Shown one piece after another: positions 1 through 8,543 of a stretch of DNA of 64,000 nt (its first letter is position 1; each line of letters begins with the position of its first letter). The stretch is taken from NCBI RefSeq assembly GCF_002086455.1, contig NZ_MVHC01000004.1, positions 240,305 through 304,304 of the forward strand, read 5' to 3'. The notes below the pieces were generated by a model that did no database searches, had not been told where the DNA came from, and saw only the letters and a list, made by a program, of their open reading frames with translations. The stretch is from Mycolicibacter algericus DSM 45454 (lineage in GTDB: Bacteria; Actinomycetota; Actinomycetes; Mycobacteriales; Mycobacteriaceae). The translations under genes and the position numbers were made by a program.

Positions 1-432
<432 letters not shown>

Positions 433-502
433 CCCGTTGACCGGCTGCCCCTCTTGCGCCGATCGCGCGGCATGACGGGCCGCGCAGCGGTAGGAAGGGA
501 CC

Positions 503-1879
503 ATGACCACCACTACCGATGTCGGCGATGTCGTCGCCCTGCTGCGCGGCACCTTCGCGACCGGACGGACGCGCGATGTGCGCTGGCGGCGCACCCAGCT
601 GCGCCGCCTCGAGCAGATGATGAACGAGAACGAGGCGCAGATCGCCGAGGCGCTGGCGGCCGACCTCGACCGCAAGCCGTTCGAGGCGTGGTTGGCCGAT
701 ATCGCCGGGACCGCTGCCGAGGCCCGGTATGCGACCAAGCACGTCAAGAAGTGGATGCGGCGCAGGCATCGGCTGCTCGAGCTGGCCCAGCTGCCCGGCC
801 GCGGCTGGGTGGAGTACGAACCCTACGGCACGGTGCTGATCATCGGCGCCTGGAACTTCCCGTTCTATCTGACGCTGGGACCGCTGGTGGGCGCGATCGC
901 GGCGGGAAACACCGTGGTGCTCAAGCCATCCGAGATCTCCGCCGCATCGTCGCGGCTGATGGCCGAGTTAGTGCCGCGTTACCTGGACAACGACGCGATC
1001 GTGGTGGTCGAGGGCGACGGCGCGGTCAGTCAGGCGTTGATCGCGCAGGGCTTCGACCGGGTGATGTTCACCGGCGGGACCGAGATCGGCCGCAAGATCA
1101 TGGCCGGGGCGGCCGAACACCTGACACCAGTGACGCTGGAACTGGGCGGCAAGAGCCCGTGCATCGTGGCCGCCGACGCCGACATCGACGTCGCGGCCAA
1201 GCGGATCGCCTGGACCAAACTGCTGAACTCCGGCCAGACCTGCGTCGCCCCCGACTACGTGCTGGCCGACGCCACGATCCGCGACGAACTCGTCGCCAGG
1301 ATCGGCGAGGCCATCACCGACTTCCGCGCGCAAGAACCGCACGGCATGAAGATCGTCAACGAACGCCAATACAACCGTCTCACAAAGTATTTGGCCGACA
1401 CTCGCGGCACCGTGGCGCTCGGCGGCGGCACGGATGCCGCCACACTGCGGATCGAACCGACCGTCGTCGTCGACCCCGATCCCGCCGAGGCGTTGATGAC
1501 CAACGAGATCTTCGGCCCCATCCTGCCGGTGATCACCGTCGCCTCCATCGAGGATGCCATCGCGTTCGTCAACGCCCGGCCCAAGCCGCTGGCCGCCTAC
1601 CTGTTCACCAAGACCCGCGCGGTGCGCGAGAAGGTGATCAGCCGGGTGCCCGCGGGCGGCATGCTGGTCAACCACCTGGTGTTCCAGGTGTCCACCGCCA
1701 AGCTGCCCTTCGGCGGCGTCGGCCCGTCCGGAATGGGGGCCTACCACGGCCGGTGGGGTTTCGAGGAGTTCAGCCACCGCAAGACGGTGCTGACCAAGCC
1801 AACCCGACCCGATGTCAGCGCGATGATCTACCCGCCGTATACAGAGAAGGCCTGGAAGTTGGCGCGAAGGCTTTTCTAG
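503..1879 (+). CDS. NAD(P)-dependent aldehyde dehydrogenase (Rv0147-like)
   Basis: A 458-aa protein of the aldehyde dehydrogenase superfamily, which oxidises aldehydes to acids. The general-base Glu lies in VTLELGGKSP (about residue 213) and the catalytic Cys in NSGQTCVAP (about residue 247); the cofactor-fold signature GAWNFPF is near residue 115. There is no signal peptide or membrane anchor near the N-terminus. It is slightly shorter than classical ALDHs (about 490 aa), as in the class 3/fatty-aldehyde subgroup. An AGGAAGGGACC stretch just before the ATG serves as ribosome binding site. The SDR gene follows after 40 bp, the same pairing as Rv0147-Rv0148, suggesting a shared fatty-aldehyde or lipid role; the substrate is inferred. 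Confidence 0.93.
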   Translation: MTTTTDVGDVVALLRGTFATGRTRDVRWRRTQLRRLEQMMNENEAQIAEALAADLDRKPFEAWLADIAGTAAEARYATKHVKKWMRRRHRLLELAQLPGRGWVEYEPYGTVLIIGAWNFPFYLTLGPLVGAIAAGNTVVLKPSEISAASSRLMAELVPRYLDNDAIVVVEGDGAVSQALIAQGFDRVMFTGGTEIGRKIMAGAAEHLTPVTLELGGKSPCIVAADADIDVAAKRIAWTKLLNSGQTCVAPDYVLADATIRDELVARIGEAITDFRAQEPHGMKIVNERQYNRLTKYLADTRGTVALGGGTDAATLRIEPTVVVDPDPAEALMTNEIFGPILPVITVASIEDAIAFVNARPKPLAAYLFTKTRAVREKVISRVPAGGMLVNHLVFQVSTAKLPFGGVGPSGMGAYHGRWGFEEFSHRKTVLTKPTRPDVSAMIYPPYTEKAWKLARRLF

Positions 1880-1919
1880 GGCTGTTTTATCGTGACGATC
1901 GAATCGAGGAAGGAAGCTC

Positions 1920-2783
1920 ATGCCCGGAGTGCAGGATCGTGTTGTCGTCGTCACCGGAGCCGGTGGCGGACTTGGCCGTGAATACGCCCTGACCCTGGCC
2001 CGCGAGGGTGCCGCGGTGGTGGTCAACGATCTCGGCGGTGCCCGCGACGGCACCGGAGCCGGCCACAACATGGCCGATCAGGTGGTCACCGAGATCAAAG
2101 AGGCCGGTGGCCGGGCCGTCGCCAACTACGACAGCGTCGCCGACAGCGATGGCGCGGCCAACATCATCAAGACCGCGATCGACGAGTTCGGCAAGGTCGA
2201 CGGCGTGGTCAGCAATGCCGGCATCCTGCGGGACGGCACCTTCCACAAGATGACCTTCGACAACTGGAACGCCGTGCTGCAGGTGCACCTCTACGGCGGG
2301 TACAACGTGGTGCGCGCCGCCTGGACGCACTTCCGCGAGCAGGGCTACGGCCGGGTGGTGGTGGCCACCTCCACCAGCGGACTGTTCGGCAACTTCGGGC
2401 AGGCCAACTACGGGGCCGCCAAGCTCGGCCTGGTCGGCATGATCAACACGCTGGCCATCGAGGGCGCCAAGTACAACATCAAGGCCAACGCGATCGCCCC
2501 GATCGCCGCCACCCGCATGACCGAGGACATCCTGCCGCCGGAGGTGCTGGAGAAACTCAAGCCCGAGTACGTCGCACCGGTGGTCGCCTACCTGTGCACC
2601 GAAGAGCTCGCCGAGACGGGCTCGGTGTTCATCGCCGGTGGCGGCAAGGTGCAGCGGGCGGCGCTGTTCGAGAACGCCGGCGCCAACTTCGAAAACCCGC
2701 CGTCGGTCGATGACGTCGCGGCGCAGTGGTCGACGATCGCCGACATGTCGGCGGCCAAGGCGGCCAGCTTCTCGCTGCAGTAG
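1920..2783 (+). CDS. SDR-family dehydrogenase, MFE-2/3-hydroxyacyl-CoA dehydrogenase type (Rv0148-like)
   Basis: A 287-aa short-chain dehydrogenase. The cofactor motif TGAGGGLG starts near residue 12, NAG near residue 100 and the catalytic Y-x-x-x-K in YGAAK near residue 163. The early NDLGGARDGTG segment is typical of the hydroxyacyl-CoA dehydrogenase unit of multifunctional enzyme type 2 (17-beta-HSD4-like), so oxidation of 3-hydroxyacyl-CoA with NAD is the likely reaction. A GGAAGGAAGCTC stretch lies directly upstream of the ATG. Length and position match Rv0148 (286 aa, from memory). The C-terminal 40 residues extend beyond the core fold, as in that homologue. Confidence 0.92.
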   Translation: MPGVQDRVVVVTGAGGGLGREYALTLAREGAAVVVNDLGGARDGTGAGHNMADQVVTEIKEAGGRAVANYDSVADSDGAANIIKTAIDEFGKVDGVVSNAGILRDGTFHKMTFDNWNAVLQVHLYGGYNVVRAAWTHFREQGYGRVVVATSTSGLFGNFGQANYGAAKLGLVGMINTLAIEGAKYNIKANAIAPIAATRMTEDILPPEVLEKLKPEYVAPVVAYLCTEELAETGSVFIAGGGKVQRAALFENAGANFENPPSVDDVAAQWSTIADMSAAKAASFSLQ

Positions 2784-2822
2784 CGCGGTGGCCTCGGCCG
2801 GGGGCGTCGCGGCCGGACGGTG

Positions 2823-3638
2823 TCAGTCGACCAGTGCGGCGCGCAGCCCGTCCCGGTCGGCATCGGTGACCCCGGAGGCGTGCAGGAACGCGTCCAGCGA
2901 GCCGAAGTTCTGCTCGATCGAACGGTGGGCGGCCTCGAGGTAGTCCGCGCGCACGCCGAGCACCTCGTCGGAGAGCCGGGCCTCGGTGAAGGTCAGCACC
3001 TCGGGGGTGATCTCATCCTCGGGCCGGGACCGGATCATGTCCATGATCCGGTCCCGCAATACCGGCACCGCGGTGTTACTGCGCAGGTAGTCCGCCACCA
3101 CCGCATCCCGGTCGACGCCGGCCGCCTGCAGCACCACCGCAACGACGAACCCGGTGCGGTCCTTGCCGGCGAAGCAGTGCGCCAGCACCGGCCGGCCCGC
3201 CGCCAGCAGCGACACCACCCGCTGCACCGCCCGGCGGGAGCCGCCCAGGGTGGGGAAGCGCTGGTACTCCTCAAGCATGTAGCGGGCCGCGACGTCGGCG
3301 GCGGTGTCCGCATCGGGCTTCTCGGCCATCATCTTGCGGAACGCGTCCTCGTGCGGCGATGAGCTCTCGGGCGCCTGGTCGGCGGCCAGATCGGGGAAGG
3401 GCAGCAGATGGATGTCGACACCGTCGGGCACCAGACCCGGCCCGCGCCGCGTCACCTCCCGCGGGGACCGCAGGTCGGCGACGTCGGCCACCCCGATACG
3501 CAGCAGCTGCTCGCGGCCACGGTCGTCGAGGCGACTCAGTTCGCTGGACCGGAACAGCCGGCCCGGGCGCAGCGCGCCGGTCGTCTCTGATACGTCGCGA
3601 AAATTCCACGCCCCGGGCAGGTCCGGCTGGGAGGTCAC
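2823..3638 (-). CDS. ptpB: PtpB-like protein tyrosine/phosphoinositide phosphatase
   Basis: A 271-aa protein closely resembling M. tuberculosis PtpB (Rv0153c, 276 aa). The phosphatase P-loop HCFAGKDRTG places the nucleophile at Cys155 and the phosphate-binding Arg at 161; Lys159 gives the CxxGKxR form linked to lipid (phosphoinositide) phosphatase activity. The N-terminal LPGAWNFRDV segment is the usual family start. The frame extends upstream to 3704, but the GTG at 3638 is chosen because it gives the homologue's N-terminus. In M. tuberculosis PtpB is secreted and modifies host signalling; whether that applies here depends on whether this species is a pathogen. It is convergent with the upstream SDR gene. 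Confidence 0.93.
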   Translation of the reverse strand: MTSQPDLPGAWNFRDVSETTGALRPGRLFRSSELSRLDDRGREQLLRIGVADVADLRSPREVTRRGPGLVPDGVDIHLLPFPDLAADQAPESSSPHEDAFRKMMAEKPDADTAADVAARYMLEEYQRFPTLGGSRRAVQRVVSLLAAGRPVLAHCFAGKDRTGFVVAVVLQAAGVDRDAVVADYLRSNTAVPVLRDRIMDMIRSRPEDEITPEVLTFTEARLSDEVLGVRADYLEAAHRSIEQNFGSLDAFLHASGVTDADRDGLRAALVD

Positions 3639-3714
3639 CTCGCCACGATAGGACACCGGGCGGACGACTCCGTCGCGGCAGTCCCCCGCAAGCGGGGGCG
3701 ACACCCCGCAAAAA

Positions 3715-3742
3715 GCCCCCGATCCGGTGATGGATCGGGGGC
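3715..3742 (-). terminator. Intrinsic terminator of the 47-aa gene
   Basis: A perfect 11-bp stem (GCCCCCGATCC paired with GGATCGGGGGC) with a 6-nt loop. On the minus strand it is followed by a run of five U residues, the classical Rho-independent layout, which is uncommon in mycobacteria. It lies 22 bp past the stop of the small leftward gene at 3764-3907. A second short hairpin (CCCCCGC/GCGGGGG at 3683-3698) lies just beyond it, upstream of ptpB. Confidence 0.8.
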
Positions 3743-3763
3743 CGTGACGCTTGCTCGCCGGGA

Positions 3764-3907
3764 CTAGATCGGCGGGTAGTTCTGTGGCGGGTAGCCGCCG
3801 CCGTCGTCGACGCCGCGCAGGCCCCAGGTCAGGTACTTGAAGAAGAACTCGGCCTCATCGCTCATGTCGTAATCCGGATTCGGATCGTAACCGTAACCAG
3901 GACCCAT
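3764..3907 (-). CDS. Conserved small acidic protein, 47 aa
   Basis: ATG at 3907, stop TAG at 3764. The ribosome binding site GAGGGG lies 9 nt upstream and a strong intrinsic terminator lies downstream, which together make this short frame credible. The protein is rich in Gly, Tyr, Pro and Asp at both ends (GYGYDPNPDYD and GGGYPPQNYPP) around a central aromatic segment EAEFFFKYLTWGL. No signal peptide or membrane helix is evident. A similarly small gene (Rv0157A) sits beside the tetR gene Rv0158 in M. tuberculosis; I believe this is its counterpart but cannot confirm it. Function unknown. Confidence 0.7.
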   Translation of the reverse strand: MGPGYGYDPNPDYDMSDEAEFFFKYLTWGLRGVDDGGGYPPQNYPPI

Positions 3908-3975
3908 GTCATCAACCCCTCAGCTTGGATTGCCCCAGTTTAGTCGGCCCGTCAACGGTGCGATGCCGGACTGCA

Positions 3976-3996
3976 TAGAATCCTTCCAACCAGTTG
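3976..3996 (+). promoter_or_regulatory. Probable promoter -10 and operator of the tetR gene at 4036
   Basis: A good -10 hexamer TAGAAT (3976-3981) would start transcription near 3988, inside the short inverted repeat CAAC-CA-GTTG (3987-3996). A repressor bound there would cover the start site of the downstream tetR gene, consistent with autoregulation. The repeat arms are only 4 bp, so this is tentative. Confidence 0.4.
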
Positions 3997-4035
3997 ATTG
4001 ACCGGATGATGCCGGCGGCCGGATAGCGAGTGCAC

Positions 4036-4674
4036 ATGCCCAACGACAAGGGGAGCTCCGCCCAGGGGCCCTCCCGCCGCGAAGAGCTGCTCGCGGTCGC
4101 CACCAAGTTGTTCGCCGCCCGCGGCTACCACGGCACCCGCATGGACGACGTCGCCGATGTGGTCGGCCTGAACAAGGCGACCGTCTACCACTATTACGCA
4201 AGCAAGTCGCTGATCCTCTACGACATCTACCAGCAGGCCGCCGAACGGACGCTGGCCGCCGTGCACGACGACCCGACCTGGACCGCGCGCGAGGCGCTAT
4301 ACCAGTACACGGTGCGGCTACTCGACCAGATCGCCGTCAACCCGGAGGGGGCGGCGGTCTACTTCCAGGAGCAGCCCTACATCACCGAGTGGTTCACCGA
4401 CGAACAGGTCGCCGAGGTCCGGGAGAAGGAAGCCCAGGTCTACGAGCACGTGCACGGCCTGATTGACCGGGGTATCGCCAGCGGCGAGTTCTACCAGTGC
4501 GATTCGCACGTGCTGGCGCTCGGCTACATCGGCATGACGCTGGGGGCCTACCGCTGGTTGCGGCCCAGCGGTAGGCGCAGCGCCAAGGAGATCGCCGCGG
4601 AGTTCAGCACCGCCCTGCTGCGCGGGCTGATCCGCGATGAGACGGTCCGCGTCGAGTCACCGCTGGGCGTGTAG
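4036..4674 (+). CDS. TetR/AcrR-family transcriptional regulator (Rv0158-like)
   Basis: A 212-aa one-domain regulator. The N-terminal helix-turn-helix spans roughly residues 14-60 (LLAVATKLFAARGYHGTRM ... NKATVYHYYASK), followed by a helical ligand-binding domain. The C-terminal part with YRWLRP resembles the KstR2-type effector domain, which hints at an acyl-CoA ligand (inference). ATG at 4036 is preferred over the in-frame GTG at 4030; neither has a clear ribosome binding site, so a short leader is likely. Position and size match Rv0158 (214 aa, from memory). It is convergent with the HNH gene. Confidence 0.9.
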   Translation: MPNDKGSSAQGPSRREELLAVATKLFAARGYHGTRMDDVADVVGLNKATVYHYYASKSLILYDIYQQAAERTLAAVHDDPTWTAREALYQYTVRLLDQIAVNPEGAAVYFQEQPYITEWFTDEQVAEVREKEAQVYEHVHGLIDRGIASGEFYQCDSHVLALGYIGMTLGAYRWLRPSGRRSAKEIAAEFSTALLRGLIRDETVRVESPLGV

Positions 4675-4684
4675 CAGGCCCCCG

Positions 4685-6181
4685 CTACGGGGGAGGCCTC
4701 TCGCGTTGGGCCAGGTTGAGGGCGCGCTCGGTGTTGATGCATCGGAGGCGGTCTTGGGCGCGGGTGGTTCTTCTGGTGGGCATCATGAGGTCGCGCTGGT
4801 GGCCGACCGGTGGTGTGGTGGCCGGTGGTGTGGCGGTGGGCAGGCTGAGGCCGGGGAACAGCAGGCGGCTGGCCGGCCGGGTGGTGTAGGTGTGGCCCGT
4901 CGGGGAGGTCCAGTCGATGCTGCCGTCGGGGTGCTGACGGTCGCTCCAGCCGCCGGGCCCAATCCAGAAAGTCTTGAGCAAGTGGTGCTTTCGGCATAGA
5001 CAGCGCAGGTTGCCCGGGTGGGTCGGCCCCCAGGGGTGGGGGACGGCGTGGTCGATGTCGCAGGCGGTCGCGGGCCGGTCGCAGCCAGGGAATCGGCAAG
5101 TCATGTCGCGGGCGCGGACGAATGCGGCCAGGGCGGATGAAGGCCGGTAGCCGGTTTCGGTGGTCAGCTCGGCCGGGGGCCGTAGCTTCGTCACGGTGGC
5201 GCCGCTGGCGATGAGTTGCGCCAGCAGGCCCGAGGGCACGCTGCCACCGCCGACGATGCGTGCCGAGGGCGGGCGGGATTGAGCCGGCGCCGGGCTCGGC
5301 CGGGATGGTGCGGGCTCGGGTTCGCCGGACAGTTGCGGGTCGGGGGCGGCGTCGGCGGTGGCGGGTTCGGCGAGCACGTGGACGACGACGTTGGCGGCGC
5401 GGGCGTCGGTGCCGGTGGCGGCGGGACAGTCGGGGTGGCCGCAGGCACACGCCAGGGTTTCGGCGCCGGCGGCCAGGGCGCCGAGCGCGTCGGCCCGGCG
5501 CTGGGCCAGGGTGCGAGGGTCGTCGTCGCAGACGCTGTGTGCCAGTTGCATCAGTCGTTGATCCAGGGCGGCGGCATCCACGGCGAACAGCCGGCCCCAC
5601 AGCCCGGTAGTTCCGGCTTCGGTGTGAGTCGTGTCGATGACCAGTTCGCGGCCGCGGGCCTGGTCGCGCAGGCGGCGTACCGCGGCGGGATCGTGACGTT
5701 CGATCAGGGCGTCGATGGCTTCGGCGGCCTTGGTGACCGACAGCGGTCCCAGGGTGGTGGCTATGTCAGCCAGCTCACCGTCGACGAGTGTCAGTACGCC
5801 GGGGTCGGTGATCAAGGTGGTGTGCCAGGCGATCGCCGAGGCCAGCCGGGCGCTGATCCGGCCGGAGCGTAGCAGGGCGGCCACCTGCGGGATGCGGTGC
5901 CGCAGGGCGCCGGCCAGGTACATCTGCGAGGAGGCCATGCGGTGGCTGATGTGTTCGGCGGCGGCCACCTCGGCGGCGGCGGCGTCCCAGTTGTCGCAGG
6001 TCCATCGGGACCGGTCGAACCCATCGCCCCTGATGCGCCGGGCCACCAACTCGCTGATGGCGGCCAGCCGGTGGGCGGCGGCGGCTGCTTCCACCCGCGC
6101 CCAGCCGGCGATCGTCGCGATCAGGGCGCCGTCATCGGCAGCACCCAGCTCTTCCAGCTGCGCCAACGATACATCGAACAT
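4685..6181 (-). CDS. DUF222/HNH endonuclease domain protein, 13E12 repeat family
   Basis: A 498-aa member of the mycobacterial 13E12 family. It has an N-terminal DUF222 helical region (about residues 10-300), an Ala/Pro-rich linker, and a C-terminal HNH nuclease fold (about residues 360-430) with CRFPGC, DIDH, an N-L-R turn and CRKHH, where the Cys residues form the zinc knuckle. The reading frame continues to an ATG at 6205, but the ATG at 6181 is chosen. A TATTAT -10 lies just upstream and would start transcription at about this ATG, giving a leaderless mRNA, and a perfect SOS box covers the same site. Family members are dispersed repeats of unknown function and are often DNA-damage induced. 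M. tuberculosis has PE3/PE4 at this locus. Confidence 0.88.
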   Translation of the reverse strand: MFDVSLAQLEELGAADDGALIATIAGWARVEAAAAAHRLAAISELVARRIRGDGFDRSRWTCDNWDAAAAEVAAAEHISHRMASSQMYLAGALRHRIPQVAALLRSGRISARLASAIAWHTTLITDPGVLTLVDGELADIATTLGPLSVTKAAEAIDALIERHDPAAVRRLRDQARGRELVIDTTHTEAGTTGLWGRLFAVDAAALDQRLMQLAHSVCDDDPRTLAQRRADALGALAAGAETLACACGHPDCPAATGTDARAANVVVHVLAEPATADAAPDPQLSGEPEPAPSRPSPAPAQSRPPSARIVGGGSVPSGLLAQLIASGATVTKLRPPAELTTETGYRPSSALAAFVRARDMTCRFPGCDRPATACDIDHAVPHPWGPTHPGNLRCLCRKHHLLKTFWIGPGGWSDRQHPDGSIDWTSPTGHTYTTRPASRLLFPGLSLPTATPPATTPPVGHQRDLMMPTRRTTRAQDRLRCINTERALNLAQRERPPP

Positions 6182-6190
6182 ATGTTCGAT
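6173..6190. promoter_or_regulatory. LexA (SOS) box overlapping the start codon of the HNH gene
   Basis: A perfect 18-bp palindrome whose core TCGAACATATGTTCGA matches the mycobacterial LexA consensus TCGAAC-N4-GTTCGA at every defined base. On the minus strand it overlaps the end of the -10 hexamer TATTAT (6191-6196 is immediately upstream) and contains the ATG at 6181. LexA binding would block a leaderless promoter directly. Known LexA sites occur at other 13E12 genes. Confidence 0.88.
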
Positions 6191-6238
6191 AATACACGAG
6201 TCCACAGGCGCGCGCCGCGCCCGTTCGGGGCGGGCGGC

Positions 6239-7138
6239 TCAGGCTCCCGCGGTCTTGAGGTTGCGGTCCAGAAACTCCAGCTGGTCGGCGACCACCCGCT
6301 CGAAGGCCTCGCCGACGTAGATGTCGAAATGTCCCTCGGGATATCTCTTGACGGTGCCGCGGGGCGCCTTCGCCGCGTAGCGCAGCGTCGGTCCCGCCGG
6401 GGCGACCGAGTCGGTGTCGCAGACGCAGAACAGAATCGGGCAGCGCACCTTGGCCGCCGCCCGGCCCGGGCGGTAGCCGAGGATCTTCATCCCGATCCGC
6501 GCCGCGACCTCGTTGCGGATGTTCTGGCCCTCCGGGACGAGCTTCAGGTAGCCCGGGTAGGCATCGGGCGTGCTCATCAGCGCGACCTCGCCGGGCCGGC
6601 CGGCCGTGGCCACCATCACCGGCGGGTTGCCGAGCCGGGCCGCGGCCAGATCACGCATCGCCAACAGGCTGACCCGGGCGACCGTCACCGGGGGGATGGT
6701 GCGCGCCGAGGCGATCCCGTCGGTGAACGGGCACTGCGCCACCACCGCCGCGACCGGAAGTCGTGCCGCGGTTGCGATCACGTGGCCGCCGGCGAACGAG
6801 GTGCCCCACAACCCGATCCGGGCCGGGTCGACTCCGGCCAGGGTGTGGGCGAAGTCGACCGCGGCGGCCCAGTCCGCCAACTGCATCTTCACATCGAGCA
6901 GCTGGCGCGGCGCGCCGCCGCTCTCCCCGAAGTTGCGGTAGTCGAACACCAGGCAGGCGTAGCCGGCCGCGGCGAACCGCTCGGCGTAGGCGTCCAGGCG
7001 CATCGTGCGCACCGCGCCCAGCCCGTGTGCCATGACCAGCAACGGTGCGCCGTCCGGACCGGTGTCGTCGGGCCGGTAGAGCCAGGCGCTGATCCGGTCG
7101 GTGCCGGATCGGAAGGAGATGTCTTCGCGGGTAGCCAT
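6239..7138 (-). CDS. Alpha/beta hydrolase
   Basis: A 299-aa serine hydrolase. The oxyanion motif MAHGLG is near residue 36 and the nucleophile elbow is G-T-S-F-A-G (Ser near residue 112). A probable acid is the Asp in CDTDSV (near residue 243) and the His is in EGHFDIY (near residue 272). It resembles the X-Pro dipeptidyl-peptidase/dienelactone hydrolase branch. No signal peptide is visible, so it is cytoplasmic. Its start ATG at 7138 is back-to-back with the FAD oxidase gene (38-bp divergent gap). Substrate unknown; ester or peptide bonds are possible. Confidence 0.88.
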   Translation of the reverse strand: MATREDISFRSGTDRISAWLYRPDDTGPDGAPLLVMAHGLGAVRTMRLDAYAERFAAAGYACLVFDYRNFGESGGAPRQLLDVKMQLADWAAAVDFAHTLAGVDPARIGLWGTSFAGGHVIATAARLPVAAVVAQCPFTDGIASARTIPPVTVARVSLLAMRDLAAARLGNPPVMVATAGRPGEVALMSTPDAYPGYLKLVPEGQNIRNEVAARIGMKILGYRPGRAAAKVRCPILFCVCDTDSVAPAGPTLRYAAKAPRGTVKRYPEGHFDIYVGEAFERVVADQLEFLDRNLKTAGA

Positions 7139-7176
7139 GTGGGAAAAGGTAGCGCGGCGTGTGGTAGACCGGGGCG

Positions 7177-8529
7177 GTGTCTGCGAGCCTGCTGCGGAGC
7201 CTGGCCGACGTGGTGGGTAGTGCCCACGTCACCGACGATCCGGACGTGCTGGCCGGTCACAGTGTCGACTACACCGGCCGCTACCGGGGCCGGGCCGGCG
7301 CGCTGGTGCGGCCGGGTTCCGCCAAGGAGGTCGCTGCGGTGCTGCGGGCCTGCCGGGACGGCGGTGCATACGTCACCGTCCAGGGCGGGCGCACCTCGCT
7401 GGTGGCCGGCACCGTCCCCGAACATGACGATGTGTTGCTGTCCACTGAGCGGCTGAACACCGTCGGCGAGATCGACACCGTCGAACGCCGGATCAGGGTG
7501 GGCGCCGGCGTCACCCTCGCGGCGGTGCAACGCGCCGCCGCAACGGCCGGCCTGGTGTTCGGTGTCGACCTGACCGCCCGGGACACCGCGACCGTCGGCG
7601 GGATGGCCTCAACCAACGCCGGCGGACTGTGCACCGTGCACTACGGCAACATGGGCGAGCAGGTGCTCGGCATGGCGGTCGCGCTGCCCGACGGATCGCT
7701 GCTGAGCCGGCACAGTGCGGTGCGCGCCGACAACACCGGCTACAACCTGCCGGCGCTGTTCGTCGGCGCTGAGGGCACCCTCGGCGTCATCACCGGCCTG
7801 GAGCTGCGGCTGCGGCCGGCGCCGGCGCATCGGGTCACCGCGATCTGTGGCTTCGCCGACCTCGACGCCCTGATCGGCGCCGCCCGGGTGTTCCGCGATC
7901 TCGACGGCATCGCCACGCTGGAGTTGATCGACGCCCGTGTCGCCGCGCTTACCGGGGAGCGGCTCGGGGTCGCCGCACCGGTGCGCGGCGACTGGCTGCT
8001 GCTGGTGGAGCTGGCCGGTGACACCGACCAAACCGATCGGCTGTTCGGACTGCTGCAGCAGGTGTCGTGCAGCGACGAGCCGGCGGTCGGTGTCGACACC
8101 GCCACCCGGCAGCGGCTCTGGCGGGTGCGCGAGGCGGTCGCCGACGTGCTGGGCGTCTTCGGCCCGCCGTTGAAGTTCGACGTCTCGCTGCCGTTGGCCG
8201 CCGTCGCCGGTTTCGCTGCCGCGGCCGGCGCGGCGATCCGCACGCAGGCACCGGACGCGCTGCCGGTGCTGTTCGGCCATATCGGCGAGGGCAACCTGCA
8301 CTTGAACGTGCTGCGCTGCTCGGCAGCGGCCGAACCCGGGCTGTACGCGGCGATGATGGCGCTCATCGCCGACTGCGGCGGCAATGTCAGTTCCGAGCAC
8401 GGGGTGGGTAGTCGCAAGCGCGCTTACCTGCCGATGTCTCGCGGGCCGGACGATATCGCCGCGATGCGGACGGTCAAGGCCGCCTTCGATCCGACCGGTT
8501 ACCTCAACGCCGCGGTGCTGTTCGACTGA
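7177..8529 (+). CDS. FAD-binding oxidoreductase, GlcD/D-lactate dehydrogenase type (Rv0161-like)
   Basis: A 450-aa flavoprotein with an N-terminal PCMH-type FAD-binding domain and a C-terminal FAD-linked oxidase domain. The FAD loop VTVQGGRTSL is near residue 66 and the second FAD segment GGMASTNAGG near 140. The late motifs HIGEGNLHLN (near 370) and SEHGVG (near 407) are those of the D-2-hydroxyacid dehydrogenase family, where the His residues bind metal or substrate. It probably oxidises a D-2-hydroxy acid, with electrons leaving to a quinone or cytochrome. GTG start. It matches Rv0161 (449 aa, from memory) and is the last backbone gene before the accessory island. Confidence 0.9.
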   Translation: MSASLLRSLADVVGSAHVTDDPDVLAGHSVDYTGRYRGRAGALVRPGSAKEVAAVLRACRDGGAYVTVQGGRTSLVAGTVPEHDDVLLSTERLNTVGEIDTVERRIRVGAGVTLAAVQRAAATAGLVFGVDLTARDTATVGGMASTNAGGLCTVHYGNMGEQVLGMAVALPDGSLLSRHSAVRADNTGYNLPALFVGAEGTLGVITGLELRLRPAPAHRVTAICGFADLDALIGAARVFRDLDGIATLELIDARVAALTGERLGVAAPVRGDWLLLVELAGDTDQTDRLFGLLQQVSCSDEPAVGVDTATRQRLWRVREAVADVLGVFGPPLKFDVSLPLAAVAGFAAAAGAAIRTQAPDALPVLFGHIGEGNLHLNVLRCSAAAEPGLYAAMMALIADCGGNVSSEHGVGSRKRAYLPMSRGPDDIAAMRTVKAAFDPTGYLNAAVLFD

Positions 8530-8543
8530 TCCGGGCGGTTCGG

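Noticed and set aside
968..2071. Leftward open frame opposite the aldehyde dehydrogenase
   Set aside because: Low-complexity product, no motif, fully covered by a well supported gene on the other strand.
4685..6181. 13E12 HNH protein as part of a transposon or inverted-repeat element
   Set aside because: No terminal repeats, target duplication or transposase were found around it; it looks like a single dispersed gene.
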